A stretch of DNA of 64,000 nt from Apostichopus japonicus (Eukaryota; Echinodermata; Holothuroidea; Aspidochirotida; Stichopodidae). The position numbers and the translations under genes are program-made. The stretch spans positions 23,665,841-23,729,840 of the forward strand of contig NC_092575.1 of NCBI RefSeq assembly GCF_037975245.1, read 5' to 3'. Position 1 is the first letter of the stretch. The number at the start of each line of letters is the position of its first letter. The notes under the pieces are model-generated. The model did not search any database, was not told the origin of the DNA, and saw only the letters and a program-made list of their open reading frames with translations. This document shows, one piece after another, positions 43,364 through 55,564 of this stretch.

Positions 43364-44045
43364 CTACGATTGGCCGTCTAGAAGTCTATGTTGACAATGC
43401 GGCGGTAAAGATTTGCTTCTATCGATCAGTCTTTTCATCGCGATCGGAGACGCCAAGGGCGGCGTTACCGTCGTCGCCGTCATCGTGGTATTGTGCCCGA
43501 GGCCATTTCTATTTTGCACCGAATGTGACGGAACTTGGAATGATTCCTCCTCGAAGGTATGACTACTCGCCGTACATCCGACATCTTGCAATATATTACA
43601 GAGTGTAAAACGAAGAATGAGCTTCCTAAACGTTCTCCTGTATTCACTATTACTAAATGCGTATTAGCGTGTGATAAGGTAATTGCCGGTAAGAATAAAT
43701 AATAAGGTGGCACTACCTTAACTATGACGCTTATTGCATTCAAGAGGTGTAGTGGCAGCCAGCACAGCGCAAAGATTAATATCAAAATAGCTAAAATCTT
43801 GGCTGCTTTGGCCTCTTTGAACGTTAGTTCGGCTAGCCTTTTGCTAGTTTCGTTCTCACTACCGACGACCAGTTGTGAAATCGCTTTAACTTGTTTCTGA
43901 ACCTCTTGGAAAATTTGATGGTAGACAAAACTAATGATGATTAATGTTGGTAAAACTGTACCAAAAAATTTAAAATACACCATATAGTTCATATGACTTT
44001 CATAAATTCACACTTTACGACATCAGTTGGGTATACAACCCTGGG
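43364..44045 (-). pseudogene. Adenosine-receptor-like GPCR fragment (end of ECL2 to C-tail), two frameshifts
   Basis: The minus strand encodes VVKCEFMKV, then MNYMVYFKFFGTVLPTLIII (TM5), then AAKILAILILIFALCWLPLH (TM6 with the CWLP toggle motif), then LFLPAITLSHANT (TM7 start), then SNSEYRRTFRKLIL (helix 8) and a 75-residue Ser/Thr-rich tail ending at 43364. The YMVYFxFF and EAKAAKxLAxxxxxFALCWLPLH blocks are specific to adenosine receptors. One frameshift lies at about 43993 between CEFMKV and MNYM. A second, near 43657-43666, removes the NPxxY region of TM7. TM1-TM4 are not found upstream. It is probably a dead partial copy; assembly error at the two breaks is the alternative. Confidence 0.82.
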
Positions 44046-44770
44046 TCAATTAGGAGGCCCGTGAAATTATTAGATGAAGAATAGTGTTTTCCCATTGTCA
44101 TAATATACAATAATTGAGGAGCAAGACTATTGCAAAAGTTGGATGCTTGTAGTGGTGGTTGGGGAGGGGGGGCGGGACTCGTGGCATTAATGTCTCGGGT
44201 ACGGACCTGGTTTTCGAAGGTTGTTTGCACATCAAAAGTTGATGCCAGATCTTTCATGGATTTATTACCCAGGTATAGCGTTGCTAATTTTTTCTTGAAA
44301 CATCAGATTTAGCAGTTTCACTTGTGGAAAAAGGTGTATCTAATGAGTGGATGGCATTATATATACGGTACAGCATATAATGGTTTCTTTATTCGTGTAG
44401 GCCTTTGTACATTTTCGATCAACGACTAAATCAGAAGAGATCTGGGAAGTCGGTACACCAACCTGGTCACATTGAGAGTTGAAAGTTAACAAACGGATTT
44501 TTGAACATAATATGATACATTACGAACCATACAGTCGCGATATTTAAGTTTTCATAGTTGACAGATGCAAGTTGACTACAGTGGGTTGTGTGTGTGGTCG
44601 GGGGTCGGGGTGGGGGGGGGGTAAGAGTGTAGGTTTCTCACGTTTTCCCTCAGTGTGGAAATGTTTAGAATACAAGTGTAAACAGAGGCTACGTTTCCAT
44701 AGCAATGACAACATTTTTTAGGATATATTGCTGTATTGAGCGCCTACATGTTATAACGTTTCTATAGCTC

Positions 44771-44772
<2 letters not shown>

Positions 44773-44824
<52 letters not shown>
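44773..44824. repeat. (TA)n microsatellite
   Basis: About 50 bp of TA directly joined to the tail end of SINE copy B. Confidence 0.95.
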
Positions 44825-44828
<4 letters not shown>

Positions 44829-44964
44829 GAAAATCGTAATGAGTTGGAAAATCAAGAACAGTGAAAAAACTTTCAGCCTCCATCGGGATTCGAACCACGG
44901 GCCTCCCGCTCTGTACGCGGACACCCTAACCACTAGGCTATGGACGCTGATTGTATGTCCAGAG
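44825..44964 (-). mobile_element. tRNA-derived SINE, copy B (minus strand)
   Basis: Same ends, B box (GATTCGAA read on + as TTCGAACC) and body as copy A at 27753-27884, with scattered substitutions and a short insertion (aagaacag). It is flanked on both sides by (TA)n. The tail-side TA tract is most likely part of the element or of its preferred target. Confidence 0.8.
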
Positions 44965-44965
44965 G

Positions 44966-45040
<75 letters not shown>

Positions 45041-45051
45041 ATATATATATA
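44966..45051. repeat. (TA)n microsatellite
   Basis: About 85 bp of nearly perfect TA after the head of SINE copy B. Confidence 0.95.
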
Positions 45052-45903
45052 CTAGTATTCTCTTATAATATAATCCATATATCAAGGTTTGGGGGTATGT
45101 CTATGGTAAAATAGGTCAAGTGGACGGATGGAGTAGCACAGGGGTGCATTACCATGAGACTTTTCTGGTTGTTAACTATACATGCTTAGGCCTTCAATTT
45201 GAAATATCAGGAATGGTGACAAACATTTCACTTATTCCCAGGCATAATTATTAATTTATTAAATGTGTTCATGTTTTTCACTAAATTATTATAATATCTA
45301 AGCCACTTTTTTACAGTGAAAAAATAATAAAAGCTTTCAAAATCAGTTTTGTACATTATCTGGATTTAATTCAAACTGTTTCTTCAGCTATAAATGTCCC
45401 GCACTTAAAGTCTCAATACGTGTTTGCTGATGAATTTCGGAAAACAAACTTCCGAAGCAGATTCAATGTTTCTTATTCTAATGATGCACTCTGACCAGGT
45501 GGGATGAATGGAGAAACGCTGTCGCAATCGAAAGAATAAAATTGTTGCCCTGTGGCGCGAACGGTTATCGTTAAATCACTGTGACCGCCCATATCAGCAT
45601 GTTTATTACACAAATGAAACCTATATATACTCGTATCGTCCACTTTTTTACCCAATTCCACAGAGGAAATTTGGCAAACACATACTGAGACTTTAAGGCG
45701 AGAACGGACATTTGGGGAAGCAGTGTGCTACACAAAGAACAGCGTCAAACACGCGGATTATAAAGTATCCGTATTCCTTTCAGGTGGGGTCTCGTATACA
45801 ATGAATACTATACGCAAGACAGTGTACCTATCCAATGTATACACTATCTTTTACGATACTAACCAAACTCTGCCACCAACCATAATTATGTATGATACAT
45901 ATC
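45052..45903. other. Intergenic DNA, nothing assigned
   Basis: Unique-looking AT-rich sequence; no coding or repeat structure recognised. Confidence 0.4.
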
Positions 45904-47701
45904 ATACGGAGAAGTCCCGCATAAAATTCACACAGGTCTCCACCCACCCACATGCAAACTGCAGTGCCCCCTTCATTTGTGATACAATGTGTTACAAAAC
46001 TTACAAACTTACAGTGCACGAGAATGACGCCCTTGCTTGAAACTGCTGGTCCAACTCCAACTCGGAATCCGAGACAACGGGCCTGTGTGCAAGTTGCAAG
46101 AAATCCCAATCGGAAACATGTGCATAATGTTGAGAATATATTCTCTGAAGGTCTTTTTACATCAGAGTTATGTATTACCGAGTGCAACGGCGAGCTTCAA
46201 ATCAAATCTCTGTTGTAAAACATAAGTTTGATTCGGATCGAACCCATTGATTAAATTCATTTTAGAATCAATGTTGTAAAGGTCGTTCATTTAAATTCTT
46301 CCTTTTACCATATAACAATTTTTTTATAAATTATACATTTAACTTGTAGATTAACATGTATTTAGTAATGTTAACATCGGATCTAAAGTGTACGTGCATA
46401 GCGAATTTCATATATCACATAAGGAATGACTACACCTGATTAGTCACGTGTAAACATAATATGTTTTCTCCTCTGATCCAGATCCAGTGTGCGTAATTTT
46501 TTTCCAAGGAGGGTTAGGGGCAATTATCATATATAGGCGTATCCAAACCCTCGCGCATGCGTGTTACTCATACACACGCGTTACTCATTGATCGCTGTAA
46601 TACACGTGTGGGCACTATGTACGCTGTACAAAGCAGTAGATCTCCGCTGTACAGTTTTACACGTAATGCAGTTTGCTTTTTGGCCAAGGATTACCAAGTG
46701 AGAATTGAATAATATAAGTGATGGGACACAGGCTAAAGAAATCCAAATTAAAGCGCGATCAAATCGTCACTTCAATTATTAATTTTCTGGAGGTGTTGTG
46801 GCTAATGTAGGTGACTAATAGTCTGCGTATCGGCTGGTGATGCAATATCTGATAGTAATATCTGATAGAACTGATAGTGATAGTTCATAAAAGCAGGCTA
46901 AATTTTGTATGTAGGCCTACTATATTAGTATCATGTATAGAATTTTAAAGTTTACCGTAACCTTAAAGTTTACCGTGAAGCTAGAAATGCATGTAATGTA
47001 GGCTAGCAGATTAACATTAACCAAACCATTAAACTAATGTCCGTCGCGCACATTGATGACAACATATGAAATCCGTACATTGTGTCTAAAATCTGGGTGT
47101 CAGTCGAACAGGTCTCCATCGCTACATGAACGCATATGCAAAACTTGAATCGCGTCGCACACACTGTATGTACTACTACTAGCCACGAGTAACACGCATG
47201 CGCGAGGGTCTGGATACGCCTATATATGATAATTGCCCCTAACCCGCCTCGGAAAAAAAAATACGCATCCAGTGTGAACACGCGGCGAAGAATATCTGAT
47301 CTCATGAATGACATGGTTAATATTTCCCGTATCTAGTGCAAACGCGTCCTAAAATTCCTTCTACGTTGAAACGTTAATCCGCATGTAAACGATTAACTTA
47401 TTTTGTGTAAAATACCACATGACGTCACACTTCCGTACTTCTAAGAACACATGATATAATTATCAAAAATAGCACACGCCACATTAATATATTTAAGTGC
47501 ATGATGAAAACTAAATAGCCCCATCATTTTTTAAAGCCAGATTTTGTAGTTGAATACCATCGAGTGTATCCGATATCTACAATAATGGGCCGTAAAGGGA
47601 AACATAAGATATAAACACAAACATAATGTATTACATAAGTCCGATAATATTCCACGAGAAATAATAATATTAGGCATGAAACAAAAGAGGTGCACAGGAC
47701 G
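45904..47701 (+). repeat. Dispersed repeat R3, copy B (hosts a Mutator-like element)
   Basis: Same order and orientation as 33955-35133: an 'agaagtcccgcataaaattcac' start, a 'ccacccaccca.atg.aaac.gcagtgccc' segment, then a core from about 46365 to 47701 interrupted by the 776-bp element at 46491-47266. It contains palindromic GT/AC-rich sites such as cacgtgta. No protein coding is evident. Confidence 0.75.
46491..47266. mobile_element. Mutator-like nonautonomous element with ~75-bp inverted repeats
   Basis: The two ends are inverted copies over roughly 75 bp, including GCGTA at the tip, then a T-run, then GGTTAGGGGCAATTATC and CTCGCGCATGCGTGTTACTC. They are flanked by a perfect 9-bp duplication ATCCAGTGT (46482-46490 and 47267-47275). 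Repeat copy A has a single ATCCAGTGT at 34714-34722, the expected empty site. Long inverted repeats with 9-bp duplications are typical of the Mutator superfamily. No transposase is visible. Confidence 0.82.
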
Positions 47702-48467
47702 AAAAAAATATGTATCTTATTTTCTAAAAGGCTGGAATGAAAATGGATCAAACTGTATTTTGACAAAAAACCTGGTCCTTGGAAACTACTTTTGGAAAAT
47801 TCATTAACCACGTACGGAAGGGGTTTCTTATCAGAATGTAATTTTTCAAAGCATGATATTGAGATCTAAAACCTGTTTATATATGTAGTTTGTAGTGCAT
47901 GGTCTGATTTTAATTACCGCCATCCAAATGATAATATCTGTTCTAATCAATATATTTTTAACAATTCCTCTATTAAGATAGATAATAACATTATCTTCTC
48001 TGAAGTCCTGTACAGAACAAGGTTGTTTAGTCAGGGATTTCTTCGACACAGATGGCAATATCATAAGCTATGCCTCTTTTATCGCAAAGTTCACATTACT
48101 GGTACATATCCGTTCACATTTTATTACGGTATAATATAAGCCATCCCAGGGGCTTGGAGTGAAAACGTAACGTGCAGGTATAGTCTGTGTACAACAGTCG
48201 TACTTCGTGTACGTACGAACAATGTGTACATGTGTCCTGCGTAAATAGTTTATGGCGCCTTATCGTTAATGCGAGGGTTTAAAATTGCAAATTCTCGTTA
48301 TTTTACGACCAGAATATTCCAAAATGTCACCAGGGATGGCATTAACGTGTCTTCATTACAAATTCTGAGTGTCGCTGATATATATATATAGCCTACTTTT
48401 GCCGTATACTGCGCGGAAAATTAGGGTCGACATACACCGTATGCGAAAATACCGTTATATGAATATA

Positions 48468-48521
<54 letters not shown>

Positions 48522-49330
48522 CGAAAATACCGTTATATGAATATAACTCGGTGTTTGTCCGCCCTCTATGGTCTACGGTAAAAGCCCCTTACACAGAGAA
48601 AATGAATACACAAACCAAGCTGTTTAAGGTTCTTTTTCCAAACACGTACTGATTACATACGTCAAGGTTAAATCAAATATTGAGACAGGAGATGGAAGAT
48701 CCCCTGGTTGAAAAGTGATGTCGGATACAATTAAAGCTTTAATTCAATGCTACACCGCAGTCGTGAGATCGACCCCCTCTAGTTTAATATACCCCCCTCC
48801 CTTTGTATGCACTTATTCCCAGATATTTTCTATTGATTATACTATCGCTTAGAACTGATCAGTTTCGCGGACATCACTGGCTCCGACGAAGTTCCGGTAA
48901 CCGTCAAGATCTACCTCTCGTCAGCATCTCTTCACCATGTCTGGAGAAAAGGTTATCAAATAGTCATCAATCACGCGTCTAAAGCAATACTAGGCGGCCT
49001 TGTAACATGTATGATTCCATATTAACTGACTAATATACCTACTAAAACACTAACCGATAAAATGACATCTACAATAACGTGAAATGCTAACCTATTGTTA
49101 CAAAGCACTGAAAATCTGAACGACTACTAAGATAAAAAAAATAACAAAACATCAACCTTGTCCCAATCAATTTAAATCCTCTATCACAATATCACACACC
49201 ATTTTTGTTTACAAATGAGACGACAATATTCTGAAACAACGCCCCCAGTTAGCATACGCAAATTGAAAGACCCATTGACTGCCATACCAAATCATAGAAG
49301 TAATGTGGTCTTTAAGTCCAGATAGCAGTT
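47702..49330. other. Intergenic DNA with one (TA)n tract
   Basis: No genes seen. The (TA)n tract at about 48470-48519 is flanked on both sides by the same 'gcgaaaataccgttatatgaatata' segment (from 48442 and from 48521), a local direct duplication around the microsatellite. Confidence 0.5.
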
Positions 49331-49339
49331 CTCACTAGC

Positions 49340-49710
49340 TAATCGCTACCCATCACTGGATAGCTGACAAGTTGGCCTTTCATGGCACCATCAATTTTCC
49401 GTATCATGACCATGTAGATTTTTTGCTATTCGAGCCGGAAGTTTTCGTCACTTGTAAACAAACCTCTTCACTCAGTATAGTAAACAATTTTCGTACGATG
49501 CTCCTTGGAGGCCTAAAGGGAACTAAAATTGCCACAATTGACCCAATGTTTTGCACCACATGTACTTTCGTTCATGATATTTAACATACAAGCCACAAAA
49601 AATAGATCCTGATTAATAACGTACCCAAAAAATGTTTTCCTACTGCATTTTTGGCACTTTTCCTGAAGGAGCACATGATATAGACTCGAACAGGAGTATG
49701 CCACCATAAT
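49340..49710 (+). repeat. Dispersed repeat R1, copy 2
   Basis: The shared part with 1-285 begins at 49448; about 100 bp upstream may belong to the same unit. Similarity ends at 'aggagtatgccacca'. The termini do not show obvious inverted repeats. Confidence 0.7.
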
Positions 49711-50094
49711 ACAAAGCTCGGATCTACGTACGCATGGACATAGGGCTAGGCCTAAAAAATACTAGCTACCTACAGTACAGTAGGATGTCCCATATTACAA
49801 CTATATCACCTTCATAGACCAAAACAGCCTATTTATCATAGTAAGCACTAAATTCCGGACATAATCTCCCGCACAGTAAACATAACTCAACAACTGTCAA
49901 CGTAAACAGCCGAATCAGACAAAAGCTCGTGAACTCACTGCCAAACTAAGACCGCTGTACACAATTATTTCGCATTGAGTTTGGTCATAGTAAAAAATAT
50001 AACTAGACGAACTGTTAAGTTTCATAAACGCTGCCTGGTCACAGCGAAACTGTATCCAAGCTGAAATAAATACGATGGAAAACGTCCAATGGAA

Positions 50095-50939
50095 CATGGG
50101 CGGCGATCCGTACTTCCGAGTGGGGGGGATATGACCTTGTTGACTATCTAAGCGTAGCGCCACCATGAGTTGGCGCGAAGCGTACAAGAAAATCATTTGG
50201 GATTTACAAACCCTCTAGATGGCCGGAAACGGCACTTCCCGAGGTTTCCAAGCGGCATATACCCAACTTTAAAATAAGGATATCATGTCCGAAATATCTC
50301 ATAATCAGGATCCAAAATCCTTTTTTTTTAATTTCGGGTGTTATTTTGGGAAAATTGCCCCTGTCAATCTTGTTTCAGGCGCTACGTTAGAATGTTCGAG
50401 AGCTCTTTTATATTATTCGATAAAGAAAATGGCCTCATGCAGGCTATTATAGGCCTATACACATGCAATACACAATTATACATAGTTACATTCCTAGGTA
50501 CCGATTGCTAGTGCATCCAGGTGAAACGTGTATTAAGCATTACCCTGGTAACATGAGATTCTCAGCTGTTCGAGGGAACATGTACGTGTGTAGGCCTACT
50601 ATAGGGCCTATATGAATACTATTAGGGTGCATATATGTACTAAATCAATACTGTGGGCGCAATAATACATTTTGTTGTTATAGGGCCAATGAAGCCCACA
50701 GTCAACTATTCTTGCTTTATAAAGACGGTTTATTTGAAAAGATCGCACTGCGTTTATGGTAGGCGAGAAATGAAGCTAAAAAAGAGCCGTACATTCACGA
50801 TGATGCATAAATGTAGGCATAAAATATTCTTATCCCTGGCATTTGGTGGGGGGGGGGGATATGGTGTATTACATCCCCTCCACCCATTTTCATGGGGGGA
50901 TATATCCCCCCTTCCCCCCCCCCAGGATCGCCGCCCATG
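50095..50939. mobile_element. hAT-type nonautonomous DNA transposon (845 bp)
   Basis: Perfect 15-bp terminal inverted repeats CATGGGCGGCGATCC / GGATCGCCGCCCATG are flanked by a perfect 8-bp target duplication CAATGGAA (50087-50094 and 50940-50947). Ends and subterminal G/C blocks are shared with the 16762-17893 element, but most of the interior differs. No transposase frame. Confidence 0.9.
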
Positions 50940-51179
50940 CAATGGAACCGCTGTACTACAAAGTACACCTTTTTGCACGCAAAGTAAGGCTTCCGAGCGG
51001 CACGTTTAAGTCAATGCAAATATGTTCGTGTTTTGAGCTTTGAGTTTTAGGTTATACGGATGCCAATAAGATCACTTCCAATTGCCAATAGCCTCTTTAT
51101 GGAAAGGGGCGTAACGCACATGTTATCTGATAGGCTGGTATGTGGGAGATACGGTAGCTTATAAAACAATATGGTGACT

Positions 51180-51705
51180 GGTGACTCCAACTGACCATTG
51201 ACCTCAATAAAATCTTGTACTGAACGTGTACCAACTACATACTAAATATGAGATTCGTCCAACCTTCCCTTCTTGAGTTACCGTGTTAACAAGGTTTTCA
51301 CAATTTGACCTCTAGTGACCCCAAATGACCTTAGACCTCTTGAAATTAATGCGGTACTCTTTCACACGAAATGTAAGATTGATCTAAGCTTTCCTTCTTG
51401 AGATACCGTGTTTACAAGTGAGGCGTCACACACACACACACATGTTTGTATTACATTCCAACCGAGGACCCCATTATATTTTCCATTGTTCAAATCCACG
51501 TACCCTAACCTTAACAATACCCCATACAATAGAATTCTTCCGAGGACGTGGTGATTCTTTAGAAATCACAACCGAGGACATGGAATTCTTTTTCGAGTCC
51601 TCGGTCAGATAGAAAAACAAACGCACGCACACACACATATGCACACACAAATATACACACACTCTCAGCCTGCATGAATGGATAGGTTACGATTATCATC
51701 GAAAC
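51180..51705 (-). repeat. Hairpin-headed dispersed repeat R2, minus-strand copy
   Basis: On the minus strand it starts with a GGTTTCGATGATAATCGTAACC head, then (GT)n, the 'ccgaggac..gaattcc' segment shared with 4540-4700 and 63420-63560, then 'cttgtaaacacg.tatctcaagaagg' satellite units. It abuts the LINE fragment at about 51705. Confidence 0.8.
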
Positions 51706-52775
51706 CAAAAGTTGGTTCGAAGTTGTAGAAAGAACGCGTTTGAAGCATAAAATCCCAATCAAGCCAGTCAAGAGCTTTCTCATAATCTAACAATAGGAGG
51801 GCACCTGGGGTAGAGTGGTTGTCGCAGTAATCAATAAGGCCTAAGATAAGACGGATATTCTCACCTATAATTCTCCTAAACCAAATTTGTACTGGACTAA
51901 TCAATCCTGTCAATCCTTGGAGAGAACCACTTTGAATCGGTTGGCTAAACATTTTGCAACTATTTTATAATCCACGTTGAGTTGTAAAATAGGGCGCCAG
52001 TTTTTCAGAAAACGCTGGTCTTTTGAAGGTTTCGGTATAAGAGTAATACATGCTCTTCCCTGTTCATCGGAAATGTAGCCTTTATGAAATACATGGTTGA
52101 AAGAATTAGTTACTAATACTGCAATTTCATTCCAAAACTGCTTGTAATATTCCGTTCGGAGTCCGTCTGAACCAGGTGATTTGTTCAAGGGCATGGAATT
52201 CAACGAACGTGTGCATTCATCGAAAGTAATGGGTCCTTCGCAACTAGAACGCTCTTCCTCAGAGAGTTTTGTGATTTAAATTAGGATTACAATAAATGTT
52301 ATACGGGTTAAAAATTGTACTCTGAGTGTAAAGGTCTTTATAAACCTTCTTAACATCATTCCTTTCCCTCTGTTACTGCCTGAATGCAAGGACAGGTTTA
52401 CGAGTGAATGGTCTGAACCAACAATGAAAGACTTGCCGAATCAGTAGTGGAATTCCTGAGATGGCTAGAGATAAGAAAAATGTCTAATCTGCAATGAAAG
52501 GAATCATCGATGTTAGAATGCCCGGTCAAATGTTTACTTCTAGGGTTACGGTCTCTCCAAATATCAATTAAATCTAGTGTCTGTATAACATGTAACATTT
52601 TTGAGCGATATCGAAAGTTGGTGTGGAGCAATCCACCTATTTTATCAAAATCTAAATTCCACACAGAGTTAAAATCACCTCCACATATTACAGAGTTCCA
52701 TTCGTGGTTATCGATTTGACTCTCAATTGACGAGAAGACGTCATCTCTGTAGAGGTTGTGACCATATACATTAGC
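51706..52775 (-). mobile_element. L1/Tx1-type LINE fragment (endonuclease and N-terminal RT), internally deleted
   Basis: The minus strand encodes the C-terminal half of an APE-type endonuclease: NVYGHN, VICGGDFNSVWN, DKIGG, then LIDIWRDRNP and RLDIFLIS. After a gap of only about 130 bp come the start of the reverse transcriptase, SLNSMPLNKSPGSDGL, ITLIPKPSKD, LKNWRPILQLNVDYKIVAK, and then RT motif A, LLLDYEKALDWLDWDF. The normal several-hundred-residue linker is missing, frames are broken between blocks, and the catalytic FADD region is absent because the repeat at 51705 cuts it off. An inactive remnant. Confidence 0.85.
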
Positions 52776-55560
52776 TCATTCCAAATCTATATTATCCTTA
52801 TTAACATTTCAAATTTAAAAAATTCTCAGCAAATGTCACACATGATAGGAAATTATTACACACATCAGTTTTAACTGATTAACATGTACTCACCTTTACC
52901 AGTTTTATCTAATAATAACAATAAGAATCGAGTGGAAATGACAAACGGATAAAACCGAGACCAAGCAGGAAATCAGCCACACTGACGTATAACCTATCAT
53001 AATTGGTACTAGAGGTAAACTTAACGTAACTAGTTATATTGTTATGGAGTGAGTTGATGAAAGGTTTCCATCTTCACCGGTCGGTCAGATTTAACGTGAC
53101 ATATTATCACATTTTCTCTCACGAAATCAAATGTTTGTCCATATATGACATTTCAGAATTCATTAAAAGAGGAGACTTTAGTGATTTTCATTAGATAAGT
53201 GTGGGCAAGCACATAGCTGTATCCGACATGTACCCTTTAACATTAGCTGTATATAAAGAAGTGTATTGTTACTAAACTTGATACATTTCATCATTTCCAA
53301 CAATATTTCGAAATCATATATGAGTTTAATGGTGACTGGTTACATCTTTAAAGCAAGCACAGTGTTTACGTATAGAGCGTTGTAAAAACACATTTTGAAA
53401 ATGCAAACATGTGCGTATAGTTATCCAAATATTACATTCAATCTTGACAACAACAGTCAACCAAATTTCTATCATACAAATTTACCTGCCAGCAGAGCAG
53501 ACAAGTTTGCGATTAATTTCTATTTTTTTATATTGATGCAAACTAATTAAAAGGCAAGGTAAGGGGATTCTGAATAATTAAAATGTTAGTTATGCCCAGA
53601 TTTATTAATTTCTTTGCAGCCTGTAAAATCGAGGGAGTCTTTGTTGTCAATATCAATGAATGAGTCACAATATAAAGCTACATATAATAATCAGCGTTTT
53701 CACAAGAACTAATATGAGGATCTCGCAAAATATTTTACAAATAAATACCTTTACTTCTACTTCATGAAATAAAATCACAGCAACAAAGGCACTACAAACT
53801 GATAACGTATATGGGCGTAGAACCCATTGGAGACATGTCATTCTCCACCACTTTTAGAGCTGCAAGGGATGTAACACGAAATATCCCCACTCCCACACTT
53901 TTCAGGCTTCTAATGAAAAAGATAACCATGACGAAAATCGTTAGAAGAAAGAGGTTAGTCGGAATATTCGGTACTGGCAATATCGAGAGCCTCTTAATTT
54001 GGCAGTCACTAGAATGAATCGAACTGATTTGACCATTTAAAGCTCAGTATATTGAAACTATAACAATAAGAGCTAACGTGTCCCTATAACGTTATTAAAG
54101 TATTCCGGAAATTCAGATATTGATTAAAGTAATGAATGTTTTGTAGTATGACGTTTTTCTGTATTCCATGAGCATCCGCCCTGTCCCCACCTTAGAAAAG
54201 CTATCTACGCCCATGGTAACAATACCCACAGAGAACAAACACAAAGCAACAAAATAACCAATCCCCTGCACGCAGCTTACACCAATTAAATCAGCAAATC
54301 TGGTAAACCACCCTAAGAGACTACACACTGTTTTGACAATTGTTTTCTTTACTGTATAGTAAACATGTAAACATGCAAGAGAGCTAAAGTTCAATCAGTA
54401 TATCTATTCATATTTTGTCACTATGTGTACTCTATTACGTGTGTTTGTACATTATGTGTTATACGGTAGTCCCACTGCTGGTTTCATTAGTGTATAGTAA
54501 ACATAGAATATCATAGGCAACGCATACCTAACATGTTGATGCCTATCTTTTCTATGAGTACTCTGGAACGTTCTTTCAAGTTTTTGTGAAGCGCGATCAT
54601 ATTAATCTGAGTTCAAAGGCTACAGATAGGTCTATCACACGATTGAAAACGAAAGTGTAAAGTTTAATGAGCGCACTGGAAGCTACAAAGGTACTGTATC
54701 ATTACAACCAGACAAGGAAGTACAACCGACAAGGAAGTATCAGGAACTGTAGCAAGCGCCATCTTGTACGGGAAGGTAAGTTGAAAAATCTGTAGGTATA
54801 CAGTAAATTGAACAACTTTAAATAAATTAAACAACTTATAAACACGGATCCTTTTAATTATATTCTTTACAGTAGACATGATTCATTCAGGGGAACGATA
54901 TATATGTGATATGGGGCATCTACTGCTGGTTTTGTTAGTGTATAGGTTACATAGAATATCACACGCGGCCAAAATTGCGATGCATACCTAACATGCATAC
55001 CTAACACATTGATGCCTATCGAATGTTTTTGGAGCTAAATGTGAAATACCTGATGGTTCTTCATCATTTAGCCCACAATCATGATCATCTTAATGCTTTG
55101 TGCATACTTTTCTTAGAAAACTGCAGCGCATCAGGGGACTTACATCATTGGACCCCATTAGAGGGACCCTACGCCTGCATGGCTATATGTGCCCTGTGCT
55201 CCTCGTCCCACTGTCGCCCCTGGCACCAGCTTGAACTACCCTCAGCATACGCTCATCAAATATTACTCTCATTTTGTTCTATCCGCCCCTCCCTCTCAAA
55301 TCCAAATGTTTGACAACGAAACCCTCTAGCTTCCCTCCAGCGAACTATACTAAAACTGTAGATAGATATCATAACTTTTCGTCAATTATTTCGGCCTATT
55401 TTTGAACGGAAATGTAGGCTATGATGACAATAGTGTAGCAAGTTCATCTTAAACTGTAAGTTTATAGATAGACGAGCAGTCGGGTACTTTTGTATTGTTC
55501 TTCACTTTTTGGTAACTACCATGACAGCATTCACAACAAAGCGCAACATAAACAGCTACA
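52776..55560. other. Intergenic DNA with one local duplication
   Basis: No genes recognised. A segment of about 100 bp at 54470-54545 ('actgctggtttcattagtgtatag...acctaacatgttgatgcctatc') is repeated at about 54925-55020, both in the same orientation. Confidence 0.5.
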
Positions 55561-55564
55561 CTCT

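Noticed and set aside
43364-44045. Intact adenosine receptor gene
   Set aside because: Two frame breaks, a missing NPxxY and absent TM1-4 make an intact gene unlikely unless the assembly is wrong at both sites.
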